From MFD01213-c1 sp963704405 (GTDB lineage Bacteria > Planctomycetota > Phycisphaerae > Tepidisphaerales > Tepidisphaeraceae): a DNA stretch of 64,000 bases. A model generated the notes under the pieces. That model searched no databases. It was not told the origin of the DNA and worked only from the letters and a program-made list of their open reading frames with translations. The stretch is taken from contig OY969903.1 of assembly GCA_963704405.1 (NCBI GenBank), positions 3,658,001 through 3,722,000 on the forward strand. The letters are read 5' to 3'. Shown in pieces: positions 8,911-18,240 of this stretch (position 1 is the first letter of the stretch; each line of letters opens with the position of its first letter). The position numbers and the translations under genes were made by a program.

Positions 8911-10116
8911 ATGGGTTTTGCCTCCGGATCAGTTTCGTTTCGTCGTTTTGCGGTGGTGGGGGAACATCCATCCGCCATCGATCAGGAGTTGCTCGACAAG
9001 GTCGCCGCACACGCGCTGCGCCCGCAGGAGAGCGGTGTGCCGGAGGAAATCGAATATGGCTGGGCAGGCGGGCGGCACGTGCTTGATGATACTTTCAGCT
9101 TTGAGCACAACGTTTTTGCCGAATCGCTTTTTTTCGGACTGCGCATCGACACGAACAAGGTGCCAGGCGATCTGAAGAAGGCATATCAGATCATGGAAGA
9201 AGAGGCGGTCGCCGCCGGCAATCCGTCTGGATTTATCAGCAAGTCGCAGAAGAAGGACGTGAAAGACACCATCAGGCAAAAGGTGGAAGACGAGTTGCGA
9301 ACAGGGCGATTTCGCCGGAGCAAAATGCTGCCGGTTCTGTGGGACATTCCAAAGCAGACGCTGTATGCCGCCGCCAGCGGAAAATCGTTTGAGAAGCTCG
9401 CGGAGATTTTCGAGCGCACGTTTGGCTTAAATCTGATTCCGCTTTCGGCCGGTTCGATCGCGCTGCGCCTGCTTGAACCGCGCGGCCGCCGCCGCGATTA
9501 CGAAGACCTGCGGCCAAGTCGTTTTGTCCCCGGTCCTGAAGGCGAAGGCCAATATCCTGAATATCCCTGGGTCGCCAAAGGTCCCGAGCCCAAAGATTTT
9601 CTCGGCAATGAATTCCTGCTCTGGCTCTGGCATGAAGTCGACCATCGTGACGGCGTCGTCAAGATTGACCACGCCGGTGTGAAAGGCGCGAACGGTGAAG
9701 TCTCGATCTTCATCGATCGCTCGCTCGATCTGGATTGCGCCTATGGCCAGACCGGCCGCGATTCGCTTCGCGGCGACGGCCCGTGCCGCATGCCTGAAGC
9801 GCGCGACGCCCTTCGCAGCGGAAAAGTTCCGCGAAAAGCCGGATTGCTTCTGCACGTCAACGGGCAGGATTTCACGCTGAATTTTAATCCGGAAGGTTTT
9901 GCTGTTGGGTCGGCGAAGTTGCCGGAAGTGGAAGACGCCGAGACGCCGCGGGTACTGTTTGAAGAACGAATCGCGCTGCTTCGCGACCTTTGCCGGACGG
10001 TGGATGGCCTGTTCGATACGTTCTTAAAAGTTCGCGCGAGCTCGTCGTGGGAAGGGCAGACCAACGGCATTCGACGTTGGATTATGCAGCCGATCAAAGC
10101 CGTGGCGGCGGCGTAA
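8911..10116 (+). CDS. RdgC-like recombination-associated protein
   Basis: The start at 8911 follows GGAGGG with 7 nt spacing and matches the family's opening (MGFASGSVSFRRF). The 401-residue product is somewhat longer than E. coli RdgC (about 300). It shows the helical KSQKKDVKDTIRQKVEDEL segment and the 'LWDIPKQTLYAAASGKSFEKLAEIFERTFGLNLIPLS' order seen in RdgC, here quoted only as a pattern of positions 130-190. RdgC forms a DNA-encircling dimer that modulates RecA. The family assignment is from memory of motif order. It stands alone on the plus strand, and its last 23 nt overlap the end of the convergent PEP-CTERM gene. Confidence 0.65.
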   Translation: MGFASGSVSFRRFAVVGEHPSAIDQELLDKVAAHALRPQESGVPEEIEYGWAGGRHVLDDTFSFEHNVFAESLFFGLRIDTNKVPGDLKKAYQIMEEEAVAAGNPSGFISKSQKKDVKDTIRQKVEDELRTGRFRRSKMLPVLWDIPKQTLYAAASGKSFEKLAEIFERTFGLNLIPLSAGSIALRLLEPRGRRRDYEDLRPSRFVPGPEGEGQYPEYPWVAKGPEPKDFLGNEFLLWLWHEVDHRDGVVKIDHAGVKGANGEVSIFIDRSLDLDCAYGQTGRDSLRGDGPCRMPEARDALRSGKVPRKAGLLLHVNGQDFTLNFNPEGFAVGSAKLPEVEDAETPRVLFEERIALLRDLCRTVDGLFDTFLKVRASSSWEGQTNGIRRWIMQPIKAVAAA

Positions 10117-12256
10117 TGGCGCGTGGCCGCCGGCTTCGCCGATGAAGCATGGCGGCGGCGGGCAACAGAAGGGCAAACGTCGAAGGTTCCGGCACGCTCG
10201 ACACCGATATCCATGCAGCGGCCTGGCTGTCAGCGGGCGCCGCCAGCGACCCGCCTTCCAGCGGCGTTCCCTGCATGTTGAAGGCATTGTCGATGAGGCT
10301 GTAGTCACTGCCATCAACGACGCCGTCATAGTTGAAGTCGCCGTTGAACCAGCCAGTGAGGCCATGCGCGAAACCGTTGTCGATCTTCGCGTAATCGGTG
10401 CCGTCGATATGGCCGTTTAAGTCGGCGTCGCCGTAGTAAGTATATTTGACCAGCACATCGTTCGAGCCAGGGTTCTGCCCGTAGAACAAACCGTAAGCCG
10501 TCGTGCTTCCGTAAATGGCGTGGCCTGATCCGTCATTATTCACGATCGCCCCCAGCGTCGTGAGATGATTCGGATCGGCGGCGGTTTTCGTCGAGACAAT
10601 TCCGGCCGAGCCATTCCAATATCCCGACGCGGCATTGAATCCCATCTTCAATTGATTGGTGACCGCCGCAATGTCACCGCCTTTGACGATCATGTCATTG
10701 TTGCTCAGATCGAGCTTGCCTTGCCAGGCATTAGTGGTTCCAGCAAAAGTCAGCCCGCTGGTGACGAGAATCGTTCGCGTGAACTTGGAAGCGGCAAGGG
10801 AAAGATTAACTTTGCCGCCGCTATTGATGGTGAGCGACCCGATCTGATGAGCGGTAGCCCCGGTGGGGATTGTGAGCACGCCGGTACCGCCGACAGTGAT
10901 GCTGCCGGCGCCGAGGATTTTCGAGATGGTCGCGGTGCCGGCGGTCTGACTGAAGGCGCCGTTATCCGTAAATGTATTGGTGACGCTGAGCGTTCCGCCT
11001 TGCAGCGTGTAATGTCCGCCGGAAGCGCCGATGGTGAGGCTTGGCGTAATATTGGTCCCATTGCTCTGCGTGAAAGAATTGATTCCGGTGTTGATCGTTT
11101 CAGACAGCAGTCCCTGAAGGACGGTGGCGGCGCCGCTCATGGAATAACTGCCGATGGAGCCGGTTCCAGCGCCAATTGTAAATGTTCCATGAATCGTATG
11201 CGTTCCGCCGTTTTGCGAGAATGTGCCGGATGCTCCGGCGACAGAGCCGGAAGATCCGCTCGCCGCGATCGCTTCATTTCCCCACACTTCGAGCGACGAG
11301 GCGCTGCTGGTTGCGTCGAGTGTATATGATCCCTGGCTCGCGGCCATTTGCCCGATCGTCAGATTCTGCGGCGTGCCGTTGCTGCCGACGGTGTGCGTGC
11401 CGCCGTGCTGCGTAAAACTTCCCTTTCCTCCGTGATCCAATCCGATCGTCTCGCTTCCGTTGACACTCAAAGTGCCGGTGCCGGAAAGCGTGTAGCTGCC
11501 TGCTTCATTTGTCACATCGCCGATGATTAACGTCGCGGCGTTTCCCGCGCCAGATATGATGTGCGTCCCGCCGGTCTGGGTGAACTGGCCGTTGCCCAGG
11601 TTGCCGATGTCTTCAAGATCGGTGACGAGAAGCTGCCCGGAACTGAGCGTGTAGGTTCCCGTCGCGCCGGTGTTATCGCCGAGCACCAGCCGCGGCGTCG
11701 TGTTTGATCCACCGCTTTGCACGAAAGTCCCCAAAGCGCGCACCGAAGCCCCGAAGAAGCCGATGTCTTCCTGAGTGCCCGCTGTCAGTGTGCCGCCTGA
11801 AAGCAGATAATTCCCGGTCGATCCATCTCCATATCCCACCCACAAATTCGATCCAACGGAATTGGTTCCCGAGCTTTCGCTCCAGGTTGCGCGGCCGGCC
11901 GATCCAATCGTTTCCGTTGCCGCCACAAGCGAACTCCCGTCGGCGGTCTGGCTTAGAGTCAGATCGTGCGCCGTGACGGAATTGACGAGCAAATCCCCAA
12001 TGCCCGTCGGGTTGGTATAGGCGTAATCAAAGTTGATTGTTCCGGTGACTAGATAGCCTGGAGCAACTGTAACGTTTGTGCTGCTGCCGGTTGGAACACC
12101 TGTGGGATTCCAGTTGGCGTCAACGCTCCAGTTGCCATTGTTAGCGCCGATCCAGGTCGATTGCCCCAGCGAGGCGGAGGCATCTCCCAAAGCCGCGCAG
12201 GCGGCAAACAACAACAGACCGGTAGTGTATTTTCTGGGTTTCTCCCCACAAAACAT
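10094..12256 (-). CDS. PEP-CTERM-anchored, dockerin-containing repeat surface protein
   Basis: A 720-residue secreted protein. It has a signal peptide (KYTTGLLLFAACAALGDASA). Gly/Thr/Ser-rich beta repeats fill about residues 60-480, each carrying variants of 'L.IGD..GATGTYTLSSG' followed by 'FTQ.GGTHT', as in beta-helix or autotransporter-like stalks. A dockerin-like pair of calcium loops follows (DADLNGHIDGTDY and DFNYDGVVDGSDY). The C-terminus is a PEP-CTERM sorting signal: VPEPS, a short hydrophobic helix, then the basic cluster RRSRRPR. Exosortase would cleave and anchor it at the surface. It faces the sigma-factor gene divergently across 417 nt. Confidence 0.9.
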   Translation of the reverse strand: MFCGEKPRKYTTGLLLFAACAALGDASASLGQSTWIGANNGNWSVDANWNPTGVPTGSSTNVTVAPGYLVTGTINFDYAYTNPTGIGDLLVNSVTAHDLTLSQTADGSSLVAATETIGSAGRATWSESSGTNSVGSNLWVGYGDGSTGNYLLSGGTLTAGTQEDIGFFGASVRALGTFVQSGGSNTTPRLVLGDNTGATGTYTLSSGQLLVTDLEDIGNLGNGQFTQTGGTHIISGAGNAATLIIGDVTNEAGSYTLSGTGTLSVNGSETIGLDHGGKGSFTQHGGTHTVGSNGTPQNLTIGQMAASQGSYTLDATSSASSLEVWGNEAIAASGSSGSVAGASGTFSQNGGTHTIHGTFTIGAGTGSIGSYSMSGAATVLQGLLSETINTGINSFTQSNGTNITPSLTIGASGGHYTLQGGTLSVTNTFTDNGAFSQTAGTATISKILGAGSITVGGTGVLTIPTGATAHQIGSLTINSGGKVNLSLAASKFTRTILVTSGLTFAGTTNAWQGKLDLSNNDMIVKGGDIAAVTNQLKMGFNAASGYWNGSAGIVSTKTAADPNHLTTLGAIVNNDGSGHAIYGSTTAYGLFYGQNPGSNDVLVKYTYYGDADLNGHIDGTDYAKIDNGFAHGLTGWFNGDFNYDGVVDGSDYSLIDNAFNMQGTPLEGGSLAAPADSQAAAWISVSSVPEPSTFALLLPAAAMLHRRSRRPRAITPPPRL

Positions 12257-12673
12257 AGTTCTTCCCTCTCACTGGAACAGCGCAAAGTTGTGTTAAACCG
12301 GTGCGCGGAAACTAACGTCTGGAACCGTTCCACTGAGAGGACGTCGCATTTGAGTCTTCAGGAATGGTCAAGCCGCTCAGGTACCCACGGACGCCGCTTG
12401 TTTCGATCACCCACCGTCGCAAGCGGAGCGGGCCTACGTATAGCAGCAATTGATCTCCCGATCAAAAGAAAGTTCACAAAAGCAAGGGATTTCTCCACAT
12501 CTTCCCTAAATTAATCATGATCGGGCTATATATGAACGGTTGGGCGACGCCGTTGCACGCCGCAATTGCATAGGTGTAAGATCAGATATCACAAGCGGCT
12601 ACGAATCGTTGCGCGATTCGCAGCGCATTTGCGAATCGAACGCAATAATCGCCCGAACCGGACGTTACAACTC
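12257..12673. other. Divergent intergenic region between PEP-CTERM and sigma-factor genes
   Basis: No gene recognised. It must hold the divergent start signals of both neighbours. An AT-rich stretch at about 12508-12535 including CTATATAT is the best -10-like region for the rightward sigma gene, but no matching -35 is clear. Confidence 0.4.
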
Positions 12674-13300
12674 ATGACGGTCGGAACGAACCAGATGTCC
12701 GCACGAGCTGTTACTGAGCTTAGCCTGCCCAAAAACACGCCGGCTGAGCGGGTGACACCGCCAGAAACCGACGAATCTCTGGCGTTGCGGCTTCGTGCAG
12801 GGGACATTGCCGCCGGTGAACTGCTGGTGAAGCGATTCCATCAATCGCTCATGCGATATTTGCATCGCATCGCCCGCAGCGATCATCTGGCCGAAGAGCT
12901 GCACCAGCAGACCTGGTTAAGCGTTCTCGACCACATTGAAAAATTCGACCCCGATTCCACCAATGGCGGCTTCAAAGCCTGGCTCTTCCGGATTGCAACG
13001 AACAAAGCCAACGACCATTGGCGGTCCCGCGGTCGCGAGAAGCTGGCAATGGAAACGCTCAAGCTGGTGACCGACCAGGAGCATCCCGCCGCGGATGATC
13101 GGCTGGAAAGCACCGAGCAGCAGGTCAAGTTGCGAAAGGCAATCGACCAGCTCCCCGAAGTCCAGCGGCAAGTATTGATGCTGAGATATTACAGTAATCT
13201 GAAATTCGTGGAGATCGCCGAAATGCTGGGCTGCCCGTTGAACACTGCCCTGGGAAGAATGCACAAAGCTGTCCTGAAACTTCGGCAGCTCATGGAATAG
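12674..13300 (+). CDS. ECF-type RNA polymerase sigma factor
   Basis: About 208 residues from the ATG at 12674; an alternative ATG lies at 12695, and neither has a strong ribosome-binding site. Sigma region 2 spans about 50-110 (HQSLMRYLHRIARSDHLAEEL, then FKAWLFRIATNKANDHWRS). Region 4 spans about 150-205 (AIDQLPEVQRQVLMLRYY, VEIAEMLGCPLNTALGRMHKA). This sigma-70 subfamily redirects polymerase to stress or envelope genes. The next gene, 79 nt on, is an anti-sigma-like membrane protein, and then a secreted protein, the usual trio for a membrane-controlled ECF system. Confidence 0.9.
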   Translation: MTVGTNQMSARAVTELSLPKNTPAERVTPPETDESLALRLRAGDIAAGELLVKRFHQSLMRYLHRIARSDHLAEELHQQTWLSVLDHIEKFDPDSTNGGFKAWLFRIATNKANDHWRSRGREKLAMETLKLVTDQEHPAADDRLESTEQQVKLRKAIDQLPEVQRQVLMLRYYSNLKFVEIAEMLGCPLNTALGRMHKAVLKLRQLME

Positions 13301-13379
13301 AATCAACAGACGATAGAATCGACAGACAAAGAATCATTAACAACGGACAACAACAACGGGCAGCGGCCCCAAAACGAAA

Positions 13380-13971
13380 ATGCCTCCCCTCCTCCAACAA
13401 CTCGAGAACAACGAAGCAGTCCTGCTGATGTACCTGGCGGACGAGCTCCCCTCCGAAGATCGGCTGGAGGTGGAGCAGATGATCGCATCTGATCCCGGCA
13501 TGGAGCGAGAGCTGAAGCAGTTGCGGCTGGCGCAGCAAACCGTTTTGAGCGGCCTGAACGACCTCGATCAAGCCACACCAATGCCCGTCTCTGAATCGGT
13601 CACGCTCCGGCAGGTTTCGCGGGTGATGAAGCAGTGGCATGTCGATCGCTTTACCCGTCCGCCGCAGGTTGCCGAGGTTCGGCCGCAGCTTCGATTCCCC
13701 TGGTGGGTTTATCCTTGTGCGTCGGCGGCTTCTATTTTAATTGCGACAATGGTCTGGTGGGGATTCAAACCGGAAACCTCCGATCCCAGTCCGCAACGAT
13801 CCGACGATCCACAACTCGCTTTCCAGGAATTGCGAAAAAGCAGCCCGCACTGAATTTTCCATGATGGATGACTCCAGCGGTTCACTGGCGGACGCAGAAC
13901 ATCAGGCCTACGCGTTAAGCGGAAAAGTAGATGATTCGTCGGCGGCGATCGTCGTCGATCCTACTCAGTGA
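13380..13971 (+). CDS. Anti-sigma-factor-like single-pass membrane protein (possible frame break at 13829)
   Basis: The intact first frame (13380-13853, 157 residues) has a cytosolic helical N-terminus (LLMYLADELPSEDRLEVEQM, as in zinc-finger-like anti-sigma domains but without the Cys/His ligands) and one membrane helix near residues 105-125 (WWVYPCASAASILIATMVWWGF region). It stops right after an A5 run. Dropping one A lets translation continue to 13971 with 38 more well-formed residues (MMDDSSGSLADAEHQAY, SAAIVVDPTQ), giving 196. I favour the longer protein. It probably sequesters the sigma factor encoded just upstream. Confidence 0.6.
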
Positions 13972-13991
13972 TTTCAGGGGAGTATGGTTCA

Positions 13992-14774
13992 ATGAAACAT
14001 TGGAAGCTCGCAGCCTGTGTGATCGGTGTATTGCCGCTGGCTGTAATGGCCGATGAGCCGGCGGGCGGCCCCCCCGCCGCCGACACCGCCACATCCATGA
14101 TCGCTGCTCAGACTCCTGGCGCACCGGCGCCGTCCGCTCCGGCAAACACCGGCGCGGCTGCTGATGGCCAGCGAAACTACTCCGATGGCGCCCGCGGCGG
14201 ATGGTGGGGTGGAGCGTTCCAGCGTCCCACCGAACCCTGGCAACCTCAGGATTGGGATGAGGCTTCCGCCTTCATGAAGGAACACTGCCCGGAACGCTTC
14301 CGCGTGATCGATAGTCTTTCCGATGGCCGACCCCGTAAGAATCGGCTGATCGGGCTGGCGGTCGTCGCCTATCACAACCTTCAACGCATCCAGAAAGACG
14401 ATCCCGAACTCGGGCTCATCGTCGTTCGCCGAATGGAATTGGAAGACAGCGCCTTCGGCCTGGCAACCCAGTTCCGCGACGCTCGCGCCGACGGCGACAC
14501 CGCAACGCAGGAATCGATCCGCGTGAAAATCCAGCAGAAGGTCGCCGATCTGGTCGACACCAACCTGAAAGAACGCCAGCGTCGAATTGCGCGGCTGGAA
14601 AAAAGCCTGAAGCTGCAGCAGGACCAGCTTGCGACTGACCTGAAAAACCGCGACATGACCATCGACCGCCGGATGCGAAATCTGGTTGACGGCCCCCGCT
14701 CCCCTGAAGAAGAAGCCCACAGCACAACCACCCAGCCCGCCACCACCGATCAAGTCGGCTCTGCCCAACCCTGA
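13992..14774 (+). CDS. Secreted protein of unknown function, third gene of the sigma/anti-sigma unit
   Basis: The start at 13992 has GGGGAG about 10 nt upstream and opens with a signal peptide (MKHWKLAACVIGVLPLAVMA). The mature part has an Ala/Pro-rich linker, then a helical domain of about 160 residues ending in a long heptad-rich coiled coil (RQRRIARLEKSLKLQQDQLATD region) and a Thr/Gln-rich tail. Size and helicity recall periplasmic CpxP/Spy-like or heavy-metal-sensor proteins, but no LTxxQ motif is seen. It could be the periplasmic sensor of the upstream sigma/anti-sigma pair; that is inferred from position. Confidence 0.7.
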   Translation: MKHWKLAACVIGVLPLAVMADEPAGGPPAADTATSMIAAQTPGAPAPSAPANTGAAADGQRNYSDGARGGWWGGAFQRPTEPWQPQDWDEASAFMKEHCPERFRVIDSLSDGRPRKNRLIGLAVVAYHNLQRIQKDDPELGLIVVRRMELEDSAFGLATQFRDARADGDTATQESIRVKIQQKVADLVDTNLKERQRRIARLEKSLKLQQDQLATDLKNRDMTIDRRMRNLVDGPRSPEEEAHSTTTQPATTDQVGSAQP

Positions 14775-14884
14775 TTTCTTACTGGCAAACGTGCGCCGCT
14801 ATCCGCCGGATCGTCGTCGCACCCAATCGGTCATCCTGGCTCAGGATAACAAACCACCGTCGCCTGTATCCCGTTCGCCCGCCC

Positions 14885-14919
14885 AAATAAAAAAGGGCCG
14901 TCCCCTCCGGGAGCGGCCC
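14885..14919 (-). terminator. Intrinsic terminator of the response-regulator gene
   Basis: Stem GGGCCG/CGGCCC (14895-14900 with 14914-14919) extended by TCCC/GGGA around a CTCC loop with one bulged base. On the minus strand it is followed by six T. It lies between two convergent genes, and a second short hairpin (GCGTTC-TTTC-GAACGC, 14923-14938) is adjacent. Confidence 0.75.
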
Positions 14920-15010
14920 CTCGCGTTCTTTCGAACGCAAATTATGTTAGTAAGAACTGTACGAACTGACGCTGGGCCGGTTCGCGGATTTCAAAAAATC
15001 CTGGCGCCGT

Positions 15011-15598
15011 TCAGTACACCACGGCCACAGCGTCCTCAACCGCTTCAATGACCTGCCGCACATGAAACGGCTTACGCAGGAATCCGTCAAATCCGCTGGC
15101 AAGCAGCCCCTTGGCTTCATCGTCAGTCATCTTCCCGCTGACCGCAATGACCTTGGTCAATTGCAGATCAGGATTGCTCTTCACATGCTTGGCCACTTCG
15201 CGGCCATCAATGTCGCTCAGGTGCATATCAAGCAGGATGACGTGCGGGCGGAACTTCTCCGCCGTGATGCCCGCGGCGAACCCGCTGCGGGCGACTTCCA
15301 CTTCATACTTCGCTTCGTCTTCCAGAATTTTCTCGAGCACTTCAACAATGTCCTGCTCCCCGTCCACCAGCAGGATGCGCGTGCAGCCTGTCATCAGACC
15401 GTTGAGCGGCATGCCGTGGTGCTTCATGAACCGGATGAGCTGGTTCAGCGGAATCCGCCGATCTTTGCTGCCCGGAATCCGGTACCCATGAAGGGCGCCT
15501 GAATCAAACCACTTGCTGACGGTGCGCGGGGCCACATTGCATATCTTGGCCACTTCGCCTGTCGTTAATACGTCCTTCACTTTTGCGGTCGTGCTCAT
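15011..15598 (-). CDS. Response regulator with N-terminal excisionase-type HTH and C-terminal receiver
   Basis: The start at 15598 follows GGGAG at good spacing. Of 195 residues, 1-65 form a MerR/excisionase-like DNA-binding domain (LTTGEVAKICNVAPRTVSKW, then YRIPGSKDRRIP) as in BldC. Residues 71-195 form a CheY-like receiver with the phospho-acceptor Asp in VILLDMHLSD, an acidic pocket in LVDGEQD and the conserved Lys in LRKPF. The DNA-binding domain comes first, the reverse of classical response regulators. No histidine kinase is adjacent, so the phosphodonor is unknown. It is monocistronic with a clear terminator. Confidence 0.85.
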   Translation of the reverse strand: MSTTAKVKDVLTTGEVAKICNVAPRTVSKWFDSGALHGYRIPGSKDRRIPLNQLIRFMKHHGMPLNGLMTGCTRILLVDGEQDIVEVLEKILEDEAKYEVEVARSGFAAGITAEKFRPHVILLDMHLSDIDGREVAKHVKSNPDLQLTKVIAVSGKMTDDEAKGLLASGFDGFLRKPFHVRQVIEAVEDAVAVVY

Positions 15599-16120
15599 TG
15601 CATTTTCTCCCGGCCGGCGGATTCCCCTTGAACCCGGTCGGCTTGTTCCGATCGACACCCACTCATCGCACAGACCATCACGATCGCTCCGGCGACCTGA
15701 TGCCCTGCACGATTCGACCGCCCACGCGATCGCTAAAACCTGCACACATCCTGCATCTCTCGCGTCGTGCTTCCGTGCACCATTCCATACATTCCGTTGA
15801 CACCATCTATATCGACCGCCGGGGCGCGGCCATTAAACCGCGTGCGCAGTTTTTGCCGGAACTGTGGGATAAACAGAAAAGGCCCACCTTATCAGACTCC
15901 TGCCCCTGTTTCCCCGTCAGGAGCGGTTGCAGTTCAAATAAAATGCCCCCGCACGCTGCTGTTGACGCCGTCGCAAAAGCGATTGCAGACGCGGTTTCAT
16001 CGTTTCCAACTGCACCAAATTGCGCATTAGCCAGCTTGATCCAGAAAAAATTATCGGCCCTTCCTTTTGATGGTCATATTTCATGGAATGAATCGATGCT
16101 CGATGACTTAAAGTCAAAAA
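15599..16120. other. Gene-free region upstream of the response regulator and methyltransferase
   Basis: Several open frames cross it, but none has protein-like composition or a believable start. It presumably carries the divergent promoters of both neighbours. No repeat or RNA gene was recognised. Confidence 0.35.
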
Positions 16121-16897
16121 TTGAATCGGCCCTTGCATCCCGTCCTGCAGGCGATCAAATGCAGGCACGCAAAACGGGCAAAAATAATGTGGCCAACATT
16201 GGCATACCGACAACGCGAAGCAGAGTGGATGGATTTGCCGGACGCAGACCCTGAGCAGCTTCGTCGAAGCCTCGCGTTTATTCGGAAGATTAACGCGGCG
16301 CTCGGATATAAGCGGGCAACGCTGAAACACCTTGAACGATTCAGCCGGCGCTGGGCCGCAGGCCAAACCATCACCATTCTCGATGTTGCGACAGGCTCCG
16401 GCGATATTCCCATGGCGATCCTTCAATGGGCGGACCGGCGAAAGCTAAAGGTACGCATCGTCGGTATCGACCTGCATGCGGAGACGGCACGGACGGCCGC
16501 GGCGGCGATGGGTAACGAGCAGCGGTTTTCGGTCGTGCGCGGTGATGCCGCGCAGTTGCCTTTTGACGATGCCGCGTTTGACTATGTGATGACCAGCATG
16601 TTCCTGCATCACCTCGATGACGAGATGGCGATCGCTGTATTGCAGGAGATCAGCCGCGTTGCGCGGCGAGGGGTTATCGTGTCTGACCTCCTTCGCAATC
16701 ATCGCGCATATGCGTGGATCACGCTGTTTACTTTGTTCGCCGGTCCCATGGTGAAACACGATGCACGGGTGAGCGTGGCGCAGGCGTTTAAATACAATGA
16801 AATTCTCGATCTTCGCAATCGGGCAGAAATGGAGTTCGCGACGTATTTCCACCATTTTGGGCATCGATTTATTCTGGCCGGCGAGAAGGATCATTGA
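16121..16897 (+). CDS. Class I SAM-dependent methyltransferase (UbiE/type-11-like)
   Basis: 258 residues if started at 16121; a second ATG at 16229 would give 222 and begins just where family-like sequence starts (MDLPDADPEQLRRSLAFIRKIN), so the shorter form is quite possible. The Rossmann core is clear: SAM motif I ILDVATGSGDIP, motif II VGIDLH, motif III GDAAQLPFDDAAFDYV, then MFLHHLDDEMAIAVLQEI. The substrate is unknown; quinone, lipid or polyketide methylation are options. The next gene starts 77 nt later, and nothing in it points to a shared pathway. Confidence 0.8.
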   Translation: MNRPLHPVLQAIKCRHAKRAKIMWPTLAYRQREAEWMDLPDADPEQLRRSLAFIRKINAALGYKRATLKHLERFSRRWAAGQTITILDVATGSGDIPMAILQWADRRKLKVRIVGIDLHAETARTAAAAMGNEQRFSVVRGDAAQLPFDDAAFDYVMTSMFLHHLDDEMAIAVLQEISRVARRGVIVSDLLRNHRAYAWITLFTLFAGPMVKHDARVSVAQAFKYNEILDLRNRAEMEFATYFHHFGHRFILAGEKDH

Positions 16898-16973
16898 AGA
16901 TGGGCGCCGGTCTTATTTTACTTGTCGCCAGGGTTGTTATTGTGCAAGTGGGCGTTTGAGCAGGGGAAATGCT

Positions 16974-17945
16974 ATGCGGGTATGGCGGGTGCATCTGGCG
17001 TTAGTCGTCATTGGGCTATTGGCAGTCGGCGAGGTGCTGGCGCAGGGGCCATCCATAGCCGAACTGCAGAAGTTGTCCGATCACGGCCAATATCCTGAAG
17101 CAATCGTCGAAGCGAATCGGCTGCTCGATTTAACGGGCGACTTGGCGAACGGAATTGATCGGGTGCAAGTTCTTGCGATCAAAGGCGAAGCACATCTTCA
17201 AACCGGCGGGTACGCGCTGGCCGCCCAGGCATTCGCCGCGGCGGCGAAGCAAGAGCACGACCCGGCCAAAGCCGCGGTCAATAAGGCGACGGAGGTGATG
17301 ATCCGCCGATCAGAAGGGGGAATTTATACGGCCAGGATCGGGTCTGCAGGCAGCGGCAATGCCAAATCGAATCAGGCCCACCTCTCTAGCACCGCGGAAC
17401 GGGCGGACGCGCTGCCAATGCTGTTTGCGGATGAGTCTGCGTTGTTTGATGCAAAGCTGAAGATTGGCCGCACGGCCCAAACGCTGGAAGAATTGCAGCC
17501 CGTCGTAGAAGACGCCGAAACCCTGCGGCAACTGGAACTCGCCGCAACCGGCAAGGACGGCCGCACACGTCAATATCTCAGCGAGCTTGCAGATCATGCA
17601 TTCAATCTGATGGACGCATCGGTCACCCTGATGAATCGGCGGGTACTCGACATCAGCCACGCTGCACTCGTGACCGTTCACACCGATGAGAAGGTGCGCG
17701 ATCCGCTATCGCGCACCGGCGATCGCACCGTTCATCGGCTCCATAAGACCGGCCTCACTGAAAGGAATGTCGAGGAATTGAAGGAGATCATCACCAACTG
17801 TGAAAAGGTCCGACCGGCCGCTGACACGATAGCGAAGGAGGGAGACGTGGTGGGAAAGAACGCCTGGGAACTGGTCGTCGCCGACGCCGAGCGGGCCGTG
17901 CGGCGGGCGCAGGACGTGCTCGATACAAACTATGACCAGCGATAG
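16974..17945 (+). CDS. Secreted protein with TPR-like N-terminal repeats, unknown function
   Basis: The start at 16974 is set by AGGGGA 7 nt upstream and a signal peptide (MRVWRVHLALVVIGLLAVGEVLA). Of the 323 residues, about 25-110 form helix pairs resembling tetratricopeptide repeats (YPEAIVEANRLLDL, GYALAAQAFAAAAKQ). The remainder is charged and helical without a recognisable domain. It is probably periplasmic. No convincing functional link to neighbours. Confidence 0.65.
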   Translation: MRVWRVHLALVVIGLLAVGEVLAQGPSIAELQKLSDHGQYPEAIVEANRLLDLTGDLANGIDRVQVLAIKGEAHLQTGGYALAAQAFAAAAKQEHDPAKAAVNKATEVMIRRSEGGIYTARIGSAGSGNAKSNQAHLSSTAERADALPMLFADESALFDAKLKIGRTAQTLEELQPVVEDAETLRQLELAATGKDGRTRQYLSELADHAFNLMDASVTLMNRRVLDISHAALVTVHTDEKVRDPLSRTGDRTVHRLHKTGLTERNVEELKEIITNCEKVRPAADTIAKEGDVVGKNAWELVVADAERAVRRAQDVLDTNYDQR

Positions 17946-18240
17946 GCCGCTTGAATCATCAAAACATGCCGCGGGCCTCCGCCCGACTGATCTCGCCGAA
18001 GTCCGGCCTGTGCATGGGCGCACATCATTGCGATGAACCCTCACCAGGCGCGTCTCCCCCTGCATCTGCCTGAATTGGCCTGCATCTGTGGCTAAAAAAC
18101 TTCTCCGCATTCTCTTCAGGATCGCCCGGCGCTGATTATTGCGTCTCCAGCAAATACAGGTGATTCGCCGCCGCGAGTTTTCCTTCAGAATCCGTGCAAA
18201 AAGTAGTTGGAAACGGGAAATCGTTTGATAGATTATTCCT

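Noticed and set aside
15583..16254. 223-codon plus-strand open frame before the methyltransferase
   Set aside because: Composition is irregular, it overlaps the start of the methyltransferase and has no ribosome-binding site.
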